64,000 nucleotides of DNA from Streptomyces sp. DG2A-72 (GTDB taxonomy: Bacteria; Actinomycetota; Actinomycetes; Streptomycetales; Streptomycetaceae). A model generated the notes under the pieces. That model worked only from the letters and a program-made list of their open reading frames with translations. It ran no database searches and had not been told where the DNA came from. Position 1 is the first letter of the stretch; each line of letters opens with the position of its first letter. Positions 14,397 to 22,637 of the stretch are shown one piece after another. The stretch is taken from positions 2,194,001 to 2,258,000 of the forward strand of contig NZ_JASTLC010000001.1 in NCBI RefSeq assembly GCF_030499575.1. Reading direction: 5' to 3'. A program made the translations under genes and the position numbers.

Positions 14397-16595
14397 ATGC
14401 GCCCCAGAGCCGTGCTCGTCGCCTGTCTCGCCCTCCTCCTCACCCTTGTCACCGCTCCCTCCGGCACCGCGCAATCAGGAGCGCCGCCCGTGAGCAAGTC
14501 CAAGTACGCCGGCTATCTCTTCGCCTACTTCACCGGTGAGGGCACCGCCGACGGCGAGCAGATCCGCTACGCCCTCAGCCGCGGCAACGACCCGCTGCAC
14601 TGGCGAGAGCTGAACGCGGGCAAGCCGGTCCTCACCTCCACCATCGGCGAGAAGGGCCTGCGCGACCCGTTCGTGATCCGCTCCCCCAAGGGCGACAAGT
14701 TCTATCTGATCGCCACCGACCTGCGTATGTACCGCAATTCCAGCGGCAGTTGGGACCACGTCCAGCGACACGGCAGCAAGTCCATCATGGTCTGGGAGTC
14801 CACCGACCTGGTCAACTGGACCGACCAGCGCCTGGTGAAGGTGTCCCCGGACAGCGCGGGCAACACCTGGGCCCCGGAGGCCTACTGGGACGACACGCTG
14901 GACGCGTACGTCGTGTTCTGGGCGTCCAAGCTGTACGCCGACGACGACCCCGACCACACCGGCTCGACGTACAACAGGATGCTGTACGCGACGACCAAGG
15001 ACTTCCGCACCTTCAGCGAGCCGAAGGTCTGGGACGACCCCGGCTACTCGGTCATCGACTCGACCGTCGTGAAGCACAAGGACACCTACTACCGCTACAC
15101 CAAGGACGAGCGGGACCCCACCTCCTCCAGCCCCTGCTCGAAGTTCATCACCGCCGAGAAGTCGACCACGCTGACGGACACCTCGTACGACTTCGTCTCG
15201 GACTGCATCGGCAGCGGCTCGATCGACCGCGGTGAGGGGCCGACGGTGTTCAAGTCGAACACCGAGGACAAGTGGTACCTGTTCATCGACGAGTACGGCG
15301 GCCGGGGCTACGTCCCCTTCGAGACCACCGACCTCGACTCCGGCAAGTGGACCATGTCCAAGAACTACCAGCTCCCCGCGAGTCCCCGGCACGGCACGGT
15401 GATTCCGGTGACGCAGGCCGAGTACGACCGGCTGCTGTCGGCCTACCCGGTCACACCGACGTCGGTCGTGGACGCGACGGCGAAGGGCCAGAAGGGGTAC
15501 GCGGTCGTCACCGAGGCGACGAGCAAGGTCGTGCTGCCGATGCAACCCGGGGCGGATCTCCGGCACTTGGCGCCCCGGCTCGCCGTCGGCGCGGGTGCGA
15601 AGGTGACCCCGTCCAGCGGCACGCGCCGCGACTTCCGCAAGCCGCAGACGTACAAGGTGACGGCGGCGGACGGAACGACGAGAACCTGGACGGTCGAGGC
15701 GGTGCCGACCCGCAGCCCGGTCCTTCCGGGGCTGTACGCCGACCCCGACATCCGCTACATGGACGGCCGTTACTGGATCTACCCGACCACGGACGGCTTC
15801 CCCGGCTGGAGCGGTACGCAGTTCAAGGCGTTCTCGTCGAAGGACCTGGTCCACTGGAAGGACCACGGCGTGATCCTCGACCTGGGGCCTGATGTCTCCT
15901 GGGCCGACAAGAACGCGTGGGCTCCCGCGATCGCCGAGAAGGACGGCAAGTACTACTTCTACTTCTGTGCCGAGCAGCAGATAGGGGTGGCCGTCGCGGA
16001 CTCGCCGGCGGGCCCGTTCAAGGACGCCCTCGGCAAACCCCTCGTCGCCAAGGGCGGTTCCCTCAGCGGCCAGATGATCGACCCGTCCGTCTTCACGGAC
16101 GACGACGGTACGTCGTATCTCTACTGGGGCAACGGACGCGGCTACGTCGTCCCGCTCAACGACGACATGACCTCGTACGACCCGTCGAAGGTGCGGGACA
16201 TCACCCCGGACAACTTCCGTGAGGGTGCCTTCGTCGTCAAGCGCAAGGGGACGTACTACTACATGTGGTCCGAGGACGACACCCGTAGCGAGAACTACCA
16301 CGTCGCCTATGCGACGGGACCGTCCCCGCTCGGCCCGTGGACCAAGCGGGGCACGATCCTGTCCAAGCGCCTGGAGTACGGAATCAAGGGCACCGGCCAC
16401 CACTCGGTGGTGAACACTCCCGGCACCGACGACTGGTACATGGTCTACCACCGGTTCGCGCTGAACGGCCCCGGCACGGCCGGCGGCGACGGCACGCACC
16501 GGGAGACGACCATCGACCGCATGGAGTTCGCGGCCGACGGCACGATCAAGCCGGTGGTGCCGACCCTGGAGTCGATCAGGCCGGTACGGCGCTAG
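14397..16595 (+). CDS. Secreted two-domain family 43 glycoside hydrolase
   Basis: 732 residues with a Sec signal peptide (residues 1-25: RPRAVLVACLALLLTLVTAPSGTA). Two five-bladed-propeller-like halves follow. The first (about 35-340) contains GYLFAYFTGEG, LRDPFVIRSPKGDKFYLIATD and WAPEAYWDD. The second (about 440-730) contains LYADPDIRYMDGRYWIYPTTDG, WAPAIAEKDGKYYFYF, MIDPSVFTDDDGTSYLYWG and NFREGAFVVKRKGTYYYMWS. The last three match GH43 base, pKa-modulating Asp and acid Glu segments. A short Ig-like segment joins them. GH43 enzymes release arabinose or xylose from pectin side chains or arabinoxylan. The ATG at 14397 is chosen because the signal peptide begins there and AGGA lies upstream. 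Confidence 0.87.
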   Translation: MRPRAVLVACLALLLTLVTAPSGTAQSGAPPVSKSKYAGYLFAYFTGEGTADGEQIRYALSRGNDPLHWRELNAGKPVLTSTIGEKGLRDPFVIRSPKGDKFYLIATDLRMYRNSSGSWDHVQRHGSKSIMVWESTDLVNWTDQRLVKVSPDSAGNTWAPEAYWDDTLDAYVVFWASKLYADDDPDHTGSTYNRMLYATTKDFRTFSEPKVWDDPGYSVIDSTVVKHKDTYYRYTKDERDPTSSSPCSKFITAEKSTTLTDTSYDFVSDCIGSGSIDRGEGPTVFKSNTEDKWYLFIDEYGGRGYVPFETTDLDSGKWTMSKNYQLPASPRHGTVIPVTQAEYDRLLSAYPVTPTSVVDATAKGQKGYAVVTEATSKVVLPMQPGADLRHLAPRLAVGAGAKVTPSSGTRRDFRKPQTYKVTAADGTTRTWTVEAVPTRSPVLPGLYADPDIRYMDGRYWIYPTTDGFPGWSGTQFKAFSSKDLVHWKDHGVILDLGPDVSWADKNAWAPAIAEKDGKYYFYFCAEQQIGVAVADSPAGPFKDALGKPLVAKGGSLSGQMIDPSVFTDDDGTSYLYWGNGRGYVVPLNDDMTSYDPSKVRDITPDNFREGAFVVKRKGTYYYMWSEDDTRSENYHVAYATGPSPLGPWTKRGTILSKRLEYGIKGTGHHSVVNTPGTDDWYMVYHRFALNGPGTAGGDGTHRETTIDRMEFAADGTIKPVVPTLESIRPVRR

Positions 16596-16623
16596 CTCAG
16601 TCCGTCGTCGCGCCGATGGTGGT

Positions 16624-16657
16624 GCTGCCCGTGGTCAGGAACGTGGCCACGGGCAGC
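16624..16657. terminator. Convergent-gene hairpin
   Basis: An 11-bp perfect stem, GCTGCCCGTGG (16624-16634) with CCACGGGCAGC (16647-16657), between the GH43 stop and the end of the minus-strand pectin operon. It could terminate both. Confidence 0.7.
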
Positions 16658-16668
16658 GAGCCGTCGGT

Positions 16669-17751
16669 TCACAGGACGGTGTCGAGCCAGGCGAACACCT
16701 CGTCCTGCATGCGGTCGTCGAAGACATGGCCGAGATCGGGCCAGACCTTCAGGCGCAGCCGCTCCTCGGCGTGGCGCGAGCGCCAGACGGCGGTGAGCTT
16801 GTCGTGGGCCACCCGTACGCCGTCGGCGGGGAAGAGGGGGTCCAGGGCGCCGCTGAAGAAGAGCATCGGCCTGGGGGCGGCGATGCTCGCCACGTCGGGG
16901 ATGTCGAGGTGCCGGGCGAGCCCGGGGTGGAGCATGTAGTACGCCGACTGGCCGCGCAGGGTGTTGTTGCCGGGCACCATCATTTCCTTCAGGCCGGTCA
17001 TCCAGCAGACGGCCGCAGTGGCCGCAACGGAGTCGGTCAGCGCGGCGGTCTGCCAGGCACGGAACGCGCCCATGGAGAACCCGACGGCCGCGACCCGGCG
17101 CGCGTCCACCCGGTCGAGGCCCGCCAGGAACCCGGCGGCGCGGGCGTCCTCGCGGGCCATGAGTCCGGCGAGCGAGGAGCCGAGATGGTAGAAGTTGGCG
17201 GCCAGCGCCTGCTGTTGGTCGTAGGTGAGCGGGCCCCGGTCGCCCCAGCCGAGCGCGTCCAGGCACAGCACGACGTACCCGCGCCGGGCCAGTTCGTCTC
17301 CGACGAACCGCCCGCTGAAGCACTTGTCGGCCCAGGCCTGCGCGGAGGCGAGCCGCGCGTCGTCGTACCAGGGCCGGACGAGCTTCTCCTTGCCGATGTC
17401 GAACCTGGCGCCGTGGTCGTGCAGCAGCAGGACCGCAGGGAAGGGCCCGGGGCCGTGCGGGGTGAGCAGGGCGCCACGGATGCGTTCGTAGCCGGTGAGG
17501 GAGAGGGTCACCAGCTCCCGCGTACAGCCGTCGGCTTCGGACCTGGCGCCGAACTCCGGGGTGTACGGGGTGTGTTCGTCCCGGTCGACGATCAGCAGCT
17601 CCTCGACCTTGGCGCGGGCGGCACGGCGCCAGGCGCGGAAGTCGCGGATCGGTGCCCGTCCCCAGGCGAGCGGGAAGGTGAGTCCGTTCTTGAGGGCGGG
17701 ATGGAAGCCGGGCAGCGGGCCGTCCACCACGGCCGCCTCCGCCCCGCTCAC
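16669..17751 (-). CDS. Alpha/beta-hydrolase esterase, frameshifted behind its Tat signal
   Basis: The readable frame from the GTG at 17751 encodes 360 residues with the catalytic triad Ser226 (GFSMG, 224-228), Asp304 (SGALDPLFP) and His342 (DLGHVF), plus the conserved LLHDHGARFDIGKEKL and CLDALGWGDRG segments. This pattern matches the dienelactone-hydrolase/Abhydrolase_7-like enzymes found with polysaccharide lyases, where deacetylation or de-esterification of pectin is the likely job. Its secretion signal is in a different frame immediately upstream (17752-17828). Adding one base to the C-run at 17756-17759 would join the two. It is the last gene of the long minus-strand operon. Confidence 0.78.
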   Translation of the reverse strand: MSGAEAAVVDGPLPGFHPALKNGLTFPLAWGRAPIRDFRAWRRAARAKVEELLIVDRDEHTPYTPEFGARSEADGCTRELVTLSLTGYERIRGALLTPHGPGPFPAVLLLHDHGARFDIGKEKLVRPWYDDARLASAQAWADKCFSGRFVGDELARRGYVVLCLDALGWGDRGPLTYDQQQALAANFYHLGSSLAGLMAREDARAAGFLAGLDRVDARRVAAVGFSMGAFRAWQTAALTDSVAATAAVCWMTGLKEMMVPGNNTLRGQSAYYMLHPGLARHLDIPDVASIAAPRPMLFFSGALDPLFPADGVRVAHDKLTAVWRSRHAEERLRLKVWPDLGHVFDDRMQDEVFAWLDTVL

Positions 17752-17828
17752 CGCTCCCCGGCGAACAGCGCCGCTGCCCCGGCGCCGACCACGAAGGCCC
17801 GGCGTCCCACCGCGTCATGGCCGCTCAT
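17752..17828 (-). other. Orphaned Tat signal-peptide segment of the esterase gene
   Basis: An ATG at 17828 with GGGAGG just upstream opens MSGHDAVGRRAFVVGAGAAA, a textbook twin-arginine signal (GRRAFVV plus hydrophobic stretch), and then meets TGA at 17748-17750. The ATG overlaps the end of the pectate lyase gene by 14 bases, as expected for translational coupling. One extra G in the minus-strand GGGG run would continue it as AALFAGGAVSGAEAAVVDG into the esterase. This is either a real -1 mutation or a sequencing error. Confidence 0.75.
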
Positions 17829-19095
17829 ACGGCCTCCCGGTGCCGGCGTGGCGGAGGACGCACGCCTCGACCGCCTGCGCGGACCTGAGGGGCCGGTGGT
17901 CGTAGACGTCGGCGGGGTCCCAGCCGACATCGGTGGTGAGGCCGAGGCCGCTCGCCACCGCGTTCAGGTGGGCGGGGCGACCGTTGAACCAGGAGCCGGT
18001 GTCGCGGAAGCGCTCACCTCCGTAGTCCGCGACCGTGAGGGACGGGGAGCCCCGCCGGTAGCGGAACACATTGCGTTCGGAGAAGATCGCGGACTCCACG
18101 CCGACGCCGAGCGCATAGACGGTGTCGGCCGCCCGTCCCCGGTACACGTTGTTGACGACGTGCACCTGCCCGAAGCGGACGCGCGGGGCGCGCTGCACGA
18201 TGTCGGTGAAGAGGTTCCGGACGAACGTCACCTTCAGGTGCCCCCGGTCCCGGTCACCGCGCCCGTCGCCGGAGCCGATGAGGATCGCCTTGTCGTGGTC
18301 GGTGAACCGGCTGTCGGAGACGGTGATGAAGTCGGAGCCGTCCTCGATGTCCAGCAGCCCGTCGTGCCGCTGGACGCGCTCCCCGTGGAAGCCGACGGGT
18401 GCCTCGCGGTCGCGGAAGCGGCCGTTGGTGAACGTGCAGTGGTCGATCCAGATGTGCTTGCCGGTGATGACGGTCATCGCGTCGAAGCGGGCGTCCCAGC
18501 TGCCCTGGGTGCCGTCGCCCGGCGACCAGGTGGTGAAGTGGTCCACGGGTGCTTCGAGGTGGAGGTTGCGGACGACGATGTTCGTGCCGGTGTTGACGGT
18601 CAGGAAGACCCCGAGGAGCCGGGCGTCGTCGCCGGCGCCGACGAGCGTGGTGTTGCTCGGCACGGTCAGCTGGATCTGCGCCTTCTCCTGGTTCGACCCG
18701 GTCTGCCGGAGCTGACGCTGCTGCCTGCAGTAGTCGTAGCGGGTGTCCGACCAGGTGGCGCCGTCCTCGCCGAAGCAGGACATGTACTTCGCGAGGTCGT
18801 AACCGGGTGCGTAGTCCTGCTCCCCGAGCAGCGAACCGTCGTCCGCCTCATGCCCGTTGACGTCACCGACGACTCGGATCACCTTGGGCGCGGTGGGGGC
18901 GCCGCGGTTGGCGAGTGCCTCCTTGAGCTCGGCGCGAGTGGACACCGTCCAGGTCGTGCCGCCCGCGCCGCCGGTGGTGCCGGGGCCGGTGGCGGCCCAG
19001 CCGACCGGCTCCCGCTCGGCGGCGGCAGCCGGAGCCGGCCAGGACAGGCACACGCACACGCACACGCACACGAGAAGGGCGGCGACCCTATGCAC
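17815..19095 (-). CDS. Secreted pectate lyase, family PL1
   Basis: 426 residues. A Sec signal (residues 1-26) contains an unusual run of four Val-Cys pairs coded by a hexanucleotide repeat. The right-handed beta-helix domain opens with GWAATGPGTTGGAGG and has the PL1 features NTTLVGAG, KHIWIDHCTF (calcium/vWiDH region), RHDGLLDIEDGSDFITVSDSRF and the catalytic-Arg segment QRAPRVRFGQVHVVNN. It cleaves de-esterified polygalacturonate by calcium-dependent beta-elimination outside the cell. The GTG start overlaps the pectinesterase stop (GTGCATAG), so it is co-translated with it. Confidence 0.9.
   Translation of the reverse strand: MHRVAALLVCVCVCVCLSWPAPAAAAEREPVGWAATGPGTTGGAGGTTWTVSTRAELKEALANRGAPTAPKVIRVVGDVNGHEADDGSLLGEQDYAPGYDLAKYMSCFGEDGATWSDTRYDYCRQQRQLRQTGSNQEKAQIQLTVPSNTTLVGAGDDARLLGVFLTVNTGTNIVVRNLHLEAPVDHFTTWSPGDGTQGSWDARFDAMTVITGKHIWIDHCTFTNGRFRDREAPVGFHGERVQRHDGLLDIEDGSDFITVSDSRFTDHDKAILIGSGDGRGDRDRGHLKVTFVRNLFTDIVQRAPRVRFGQVHVVNNVYRGRAADTVYALGVGVESAIFSERNVFRYRRGSPSLTVADYGGERFRDTGSWFNGRPAHLNAVASGLGLTTDVGWDPADVYDHRPLRSAQAVEACVLRHAGTGRPYERP
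19048..19071 (-). repeat. Hexanucleotide microsatellite in a signal peptide
   Basis: Four perfect copies of GCACAC on the plus strand encode Val-Cys four times in the hydrophobic core of the pectate lyase signal peptide. The 6-base unit keeps the frame, so slippage would change only the length of the core. Confidence 0.9.
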
Positions 19096-20215
19096 CGGGC
19101 CGCCAGTCGCCGAGGTACGTCTCCTTGGTGTGCGACCGGGCCTCGGCCGAGGTCAGTTGGGGCCGGTTCTCGTGGACCGTGACGACCGCGCCGGGGCCGT
19201 TGTTGCGGTACTCGGCGAAGCGCTGCTCCTGCCAGGGATGGGCGTCACGCATGTTGGCGTAGGGCGCGACCGCGTCGATGCCGGGGCCGAGCCAGGTTTC
19301 CCGGACGGTGAGCATCGGGCGGGCCGTGGTGCTGGAGCTGGGCACCCAGGGGCGGGCCACTTTGTAGTAGGCGTCGGGGGCCTCGCTCGTCACCCGGCCG
19401 CGCAGGACCAGGTAGCCGTGCGGGTTGGTGCGCTCCGTGGAGGGTGCGAAGACGAAGCCGTACGGGGCCGAGGAGAGGTCCGTGCGGTTGAGCGTGCGGA
19501 AGTGGCAGTGCTCGTAGACGGCCGTGGCCCGGCCGAAGACGAAGTCGACGTCGCCCTCGACATAGCAGTGGGAGAAGTACTGGCGGGCGAAGAGAGTGGA
19601 GGAGTTGGAGTCGGCGTACAGGGTGTCCTGGTGGCCGAGGAAGCGGCAGTGGTGGAAGGCCGAGCGGTCGCCCTGCACCTTGATGGCGACGGCCTGGGTG
19701 CCGCTGATCCCGGGGTGCTCTTCGCGCAGGAAGTCGTTGGCGAAGGTGATCCGGTGAGCGGTGAAGCCGTCCCCTCGGACGGTGGTGGTGGCCGAACCGG
19801 TGGTGCCGTAGGTGCCGGAGCCGTCCGGCTTGGGGGTGCCGGCCGCGTTGTCGTAGACGATGACGACGTCGCGCGGGCCGTCGCCGGCGCCGAGCCAGGT
19901 CATCTCCGTGCGGGAGCGGTCGACGGAGACCGTCTCCCGGTAGGTGCCCGGCGCGATGACGAGGGTCCAGCCGCTGCCCGGCGCGGCGGTCACGGCGGCC
20001 TGGACGGAGGTGAAGTCGCCCTGGCCCAAGGCGTCGACGTAGAGGGTCTGCGGGGTCAGGCGCGCGGCCGGTGAACCGTACCGGCCGAAGGGGCAGGACA
20101 GGGCATCGGCGGCCCGGGCAGGGACCGGTGCCAGGGCGAGCGTGGCGCCGGCACCGGCGCTCGCCGTCAGGAACCCTCTTCTGGAGAGGGGCGGCCGGAG
20201 GTGGGATGAAGGCAT
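19088..20215 (-). CDS. Secreted pectinesterase, family CE8
   Basis: 375 residues with a Tat-type signal peptide (LSRRGFLTASAGAGATLAL, cleavage near ARAADA). The beta-helix pectin methylesterase signatures are all present: GTQAVAIKVQGDRSAFHHC, FLGHQDTLYAD (acid Asp), YVEGDVDFVFGRATA (nucleophile Asp) and KVARPW (Arg-Trp). It removes methyl esters from homogalacturonan and so prepares the substrate for the neighbouring lyases. The ATG at 20215 has AAGGAG 8 bases upstream. It sits between two PL1 genes in the operon. Confidence 0.92.
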   Translation of the reverse strand: MPSSHLRPPLSRRGFLTASAGAGATLALAPVPARAADALSCPFGRYGSPAARLTPQTLYVDALGQGDFTSVQAAVTAAPGSGWTLVIAPGTYRETVSVDRSRTEMTWLGAGDGPRDVVIVYDNAAGTPKPDGSGTYGTTGSATTTVRGDGFTAHRITFANDFLREEHPGISGTQAVAIKVQGDRSAFHHCRFLGHQDTLYADSNSSTLFARQYFSHCYVEGDVDFVFGRATAVYEHCHFRTLNRTDLSSAPYGFVFAPSTERTNPHGYLVLRGRVTSEAPDAYYKVARPWVPSSSTTARPMLTVRETWLGPGIDAVAPYANMRDAHPWQEQRFAEYRNNGPGAVVTVHENRPQLTSAEARSHTKETYLGDWRPGA

Positions 20216-20329
20216 GGGTGTGCTCCTTCGGGGGTGCGGCTCGTGCAAAGGGTGCGTCGGACTGCTGCCTCGCGGTGGGGGTGCGGTGGCCGGGGCGGCG
20301 ACATGCGCGCCCCGGCCCGGCGTGCTGCG

Positions 20330-21664
20330 TCAGCGCAGCCGGCCTGCGCCCGCGTGGGTGTCGACGATCCACGGGACCGCCCGTGGCGAGTCGACCTTGG
20401 TGCGCAAGGTCGGCGTCCAACCGGCGCCGGACTGGAGGGTCTCCTCGGGGATCTCCGCGTTGTGGACGGCGATCAGGTCGGTCAGCCTGCCGTTGACGTA
20501 GTTGTTCTCGGCGGTCAGCGGCGCCTCCTTCCACTTCTTCAGCGTCCTGGCCGGGCTGACCCCCTTCGGCAGCGAGAAGGCGTTGTCCGTGGCGTACAGC
20601 CGCGACTCGATGCCGATGCCGAAGGTGTAGACGTAGGGCTGGTCCTCGGTCACCACGAAGTGGTTGTTGTAGGAGTCGACCTGCCCGAACCGCACGCGCG
20701 GCGCGCGCTCGACGATGCCCTCGAAGCGGTTGTGGTGGAGGGTGACCTTGAGCTTGCCGGTGTCGTCCGCGGCGGCGCTGTCGCTGTTGCCGATCAGCAT
20801 GGTCTTGTCGTGGTCCTCGAAGGAGTTCCAGGACACGGTCACGTGGTTGGCACCGCGCACGATGTCGACCAGCCCGTCGTGCTGCTGGTAGATCTCGCCG
20901 AAGTACGACGGCAGCGAGCTGTCGGGGTGACGCCCGTCGGTGAACGTGTTGTGGTCGAGCCACACGTGGGTGGAGCCGTAGACGACGACGCCGTCGTACT
21001 CGGAGTTCCAGGCCCCGGTGGTGCCGTCGGTCGGGTCCCACTGCGGGAAGCAGTCGATCGGGGCCTCGACGGTGAGGTTGCGGAGGATGACGTTGTCCAC
21101 GCCCCTGATCTGCAGGCTGCCGCCGAGGATCCCGGAGCCCTTCCCGACGCCGACGATGGTGGTGTTGGCGGGGACGCTCACCTTGATGGCCTTGCCCTGG
21201 TTGTCCGCGGACGCGTCGCGCAGGTCCTCCTGCTCACCGCTGACCGGGGTGTCGTTGCCCCAGACGGCGGGGTCGTAGTCGGCGAGGTACTGCTGGAAGT
21301 CGTAGCCCTCGGCGGCGAAGGCGTCGCAGCCCTGGGAGACGGCGTCGATCATGCCCTTGACCTTGATGATCCTGGGTGCCGACCCTCCCTCCTTCAGGGC
21401 GGCCTGGAACTCCTCCCAGGTGGTGACGGTGTGGACATGCGCGGCGTCGGCGGCCGAACCGCCCGTCGTGCCCGCGCCCTGCGAGCCCCAGCCGTCGCCG
21501 GCGGCGAGCACCTGGCGGCCGAGGTCACGGCCCTGTGCCTGGGCACCGGCACCGGTGGTGCCGGTGAGACCGAGGACGAGCGCGGTGCAGCCGGCCAGGA
21601 CGGCGGTTCTACGGGCGATCGCGGACCGGGTTATGGCATGCCCATGCCATGAATATGCGTTCAT
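20330..21664 (-). CDS. Secreted pectate lyase, family PL1
   Basis: 444 residues with a signal peptide (about 1-42, ARRTAVLAGCTALVLGLTG). The beta-helix domain carries GWGSQGAGTTGGSAADAAH, NTTIVGVGKGSGILGGSLQI, THVWLDHNTFTDG, QQHDGLVDIVRGANHVTVSW and the catalytic segment VERAPRVRFGQVDSYNN. It resembles the lyase at 29583 more than the one at 17815 (shared CDAFAAEGYDFQQYLADYDP-type insertion). Calcium-dependent cleavage of polygalacturonate is expected. The open frame extends upstream to 22330, but homology starts at the ATG at 21664. Confidence 0.9.
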   Translation of the reverse strand: MNAYSWHGHAITRSAIARRTAVLAGCTALVLGLTGTTGAGAQAQGRDLGRQVLAAGDGWGSQGAGTTGGSAADAAHVHTVTTWEEFQAALKEGGSAPRIIKVKGMIDAVSQGCDAFAAEGYDFQQYLADYDPAVWGNDTPVSGEQEDLRDASADNQGKAIKVSVPANTTIVGVGKGSGILGGSLQIRGVDNVILRNLTVEAPIDCFPQWDPTDGTTGAWNSEYDGVVVYGSTHVWLDHNTFTDGRHPDSSLPSYFGEIYQQHDGLVDIVRGANHVTVSWNSFEDHDKTMLIGNSDSAAADDTGKLKVTLHHNRFEGIVERAPRVRFGQVDSYNNHFVVTEDQPYVYTFGIGIESRLYATDNAFSLPKGVSPARTLKKWKEAPLTAENNYVNGRLTDLIAVHNAEIPEETLQSGAGWTPTLRTKVDSPRAVPWIVDTHAGAGRLR

Positions 21665-21699
21665 GTGAGCGGCTCTCTTCCGTTCTACGGGGGACGGGG

Positions 21700-22500
21700 C
21701 TACGCGGCGGCTTCGGGCCAGGTGATCCAGGACTCCGGGATCGCGTCGTCGAGCCGGCACACGTCCCGTGCTGCCAGCACACCGGTCCGCAGCAGCTCGC
21801 GCACCACGAGCCGCGCTACGGCGATCGCACCGGGCGGATTGAAGTGCGTGTTGTCCTGCTCGGTCTCGGTCCAGTTGAAGTACTTCTTCGACTCCTCGAC
21901 ACCCAGCTCCTGCCAGAGCGAGAGGGACAGCGCCTGGATGTCGAGCAGCGCGACATCCTCCCGCTCGGCGAGCGCACGCATCGCCGCGGGATACTCGCCG
22001 TGCGTGGTCCTGGCGTTGCCGGCGGTGTCGAACCTGCGGCGTTCGACCGGCGTGGCGAGGACCGGCCGGGCGCCCCGGGCGCGCGCACCGTCGATGTAGA
22101 GACGCAGATGGTCCTGGTACGTCGTCCAGGGCTCGGTGTACCGAGCGGGATCGGCGGTCTTCTCGTCGTTGTGCGCGAACTGGATCAGCAGGAAGTCGCC
22201 GGGCCGGATGGCGCCGAGGATCACATCGAGCAGACCCTCGTCGACGAAGCTCTTCGAACTGCGCCCGTTCATCGCGTGGTTGGAGACGGGCCGGTCCTTG
22301 TGCAGGAGGAAGGGAAGAGCCATGCCCCACCCGGTCTCGGGCGCGGCGTCGGCGTACTTCTGGGCGGCGGTGGAATCACCGGCGATGAAGAGGGTGCGGG
22401 TGCGGTGGCCGGAGCCGGCGTGAGCGGTACCGGTGGCCGCGAAGCTGAGCGGAGCGGCGGTCATGGCCGCCAGCGTGACCTGTCTGCGGGTTAGGGACAC
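21700..22500 (-). CDS. Secreted rhamnogalacturonan acetylesterase, family CE12
   Basis: 266 residues of SGNH-hydrolase type. A signal peptide with twin Arg (SLTRRQVTLAAMTAAPL) leads to block I FIAGDSTAA (nucleophile Ser), block II NHAMNGRSSKSF (Gly), block III QFAHNDEK (Asn) and block V DNTHFNPPGA (Asp/His), the exact set of rhamnogalacturonan acetylesterases. It removes acetyl groups from rhamnogalacturonan-I. I take the GTG at 22500 as start because the signal peptide begins there; a TTG at 22545 is possible. It lies in the operon between the ABC binding protein and a pectate lyase. Confidence 0.9.
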   Translation of the reverse strand: MSLTRRQVTLAAMTAAPLSFAATGTAHAGSGHRTRTLFIAGDSTAAQKYADAAPETGWGMALPFLLHKDRPVSNHAMNGRSSKSFVDEGLLDVILGAIRPGDFLLIQFAHNDEKTADPARYTEPWTTYQDHLRLYIDGARARGARPVLATPVERRRFDTAGNARTTHGEYPAAMRALAEREDVALLDIQALSLSLWQELGVEESKKYFNWTETEQDNTHFNPPGAIAVARLVVRELLRTGVLAARDVCRLDDAIPESWITWPEAAA

Positions 22501-22560
22501 GGGGAGGTGCCTTTCTGGGAAGGGTCGTTCAGCGGTGCCTTTCAAACGTGGGGGGTGGCA

Positions 22561-22612
22561 GCGCCCTAGGGGCGCGGGGAACTGCGCGACCGGCCACCAG
22601 CAATCCGCAGCC
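22561..22612 (+). repeat. Interspersed Streptomyces repeat, copy D
   Basis: Hairpin GCGCCC-TA-GGGGCGC followed by the GGGGAACTGCGCGACCGGCC core. The tail is diverged (CACCAGCAATCCGC). It falls inside the long pectin operon, between the binding-protein stop and the CE12 start, where it could attenuate or process the transcript. Confidence 0.85.
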
Positions 22613-22637
22613 GGCCACGCACAGGTGCGACCGAGAT

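Noticed and set aside
16726..19182. An 818-codon plus-strand frame opposite the esterase and pectate lyase
   Set aside because: It spans three minus-strand genes with clear motifs and has the composition of a GC-rich shadow.
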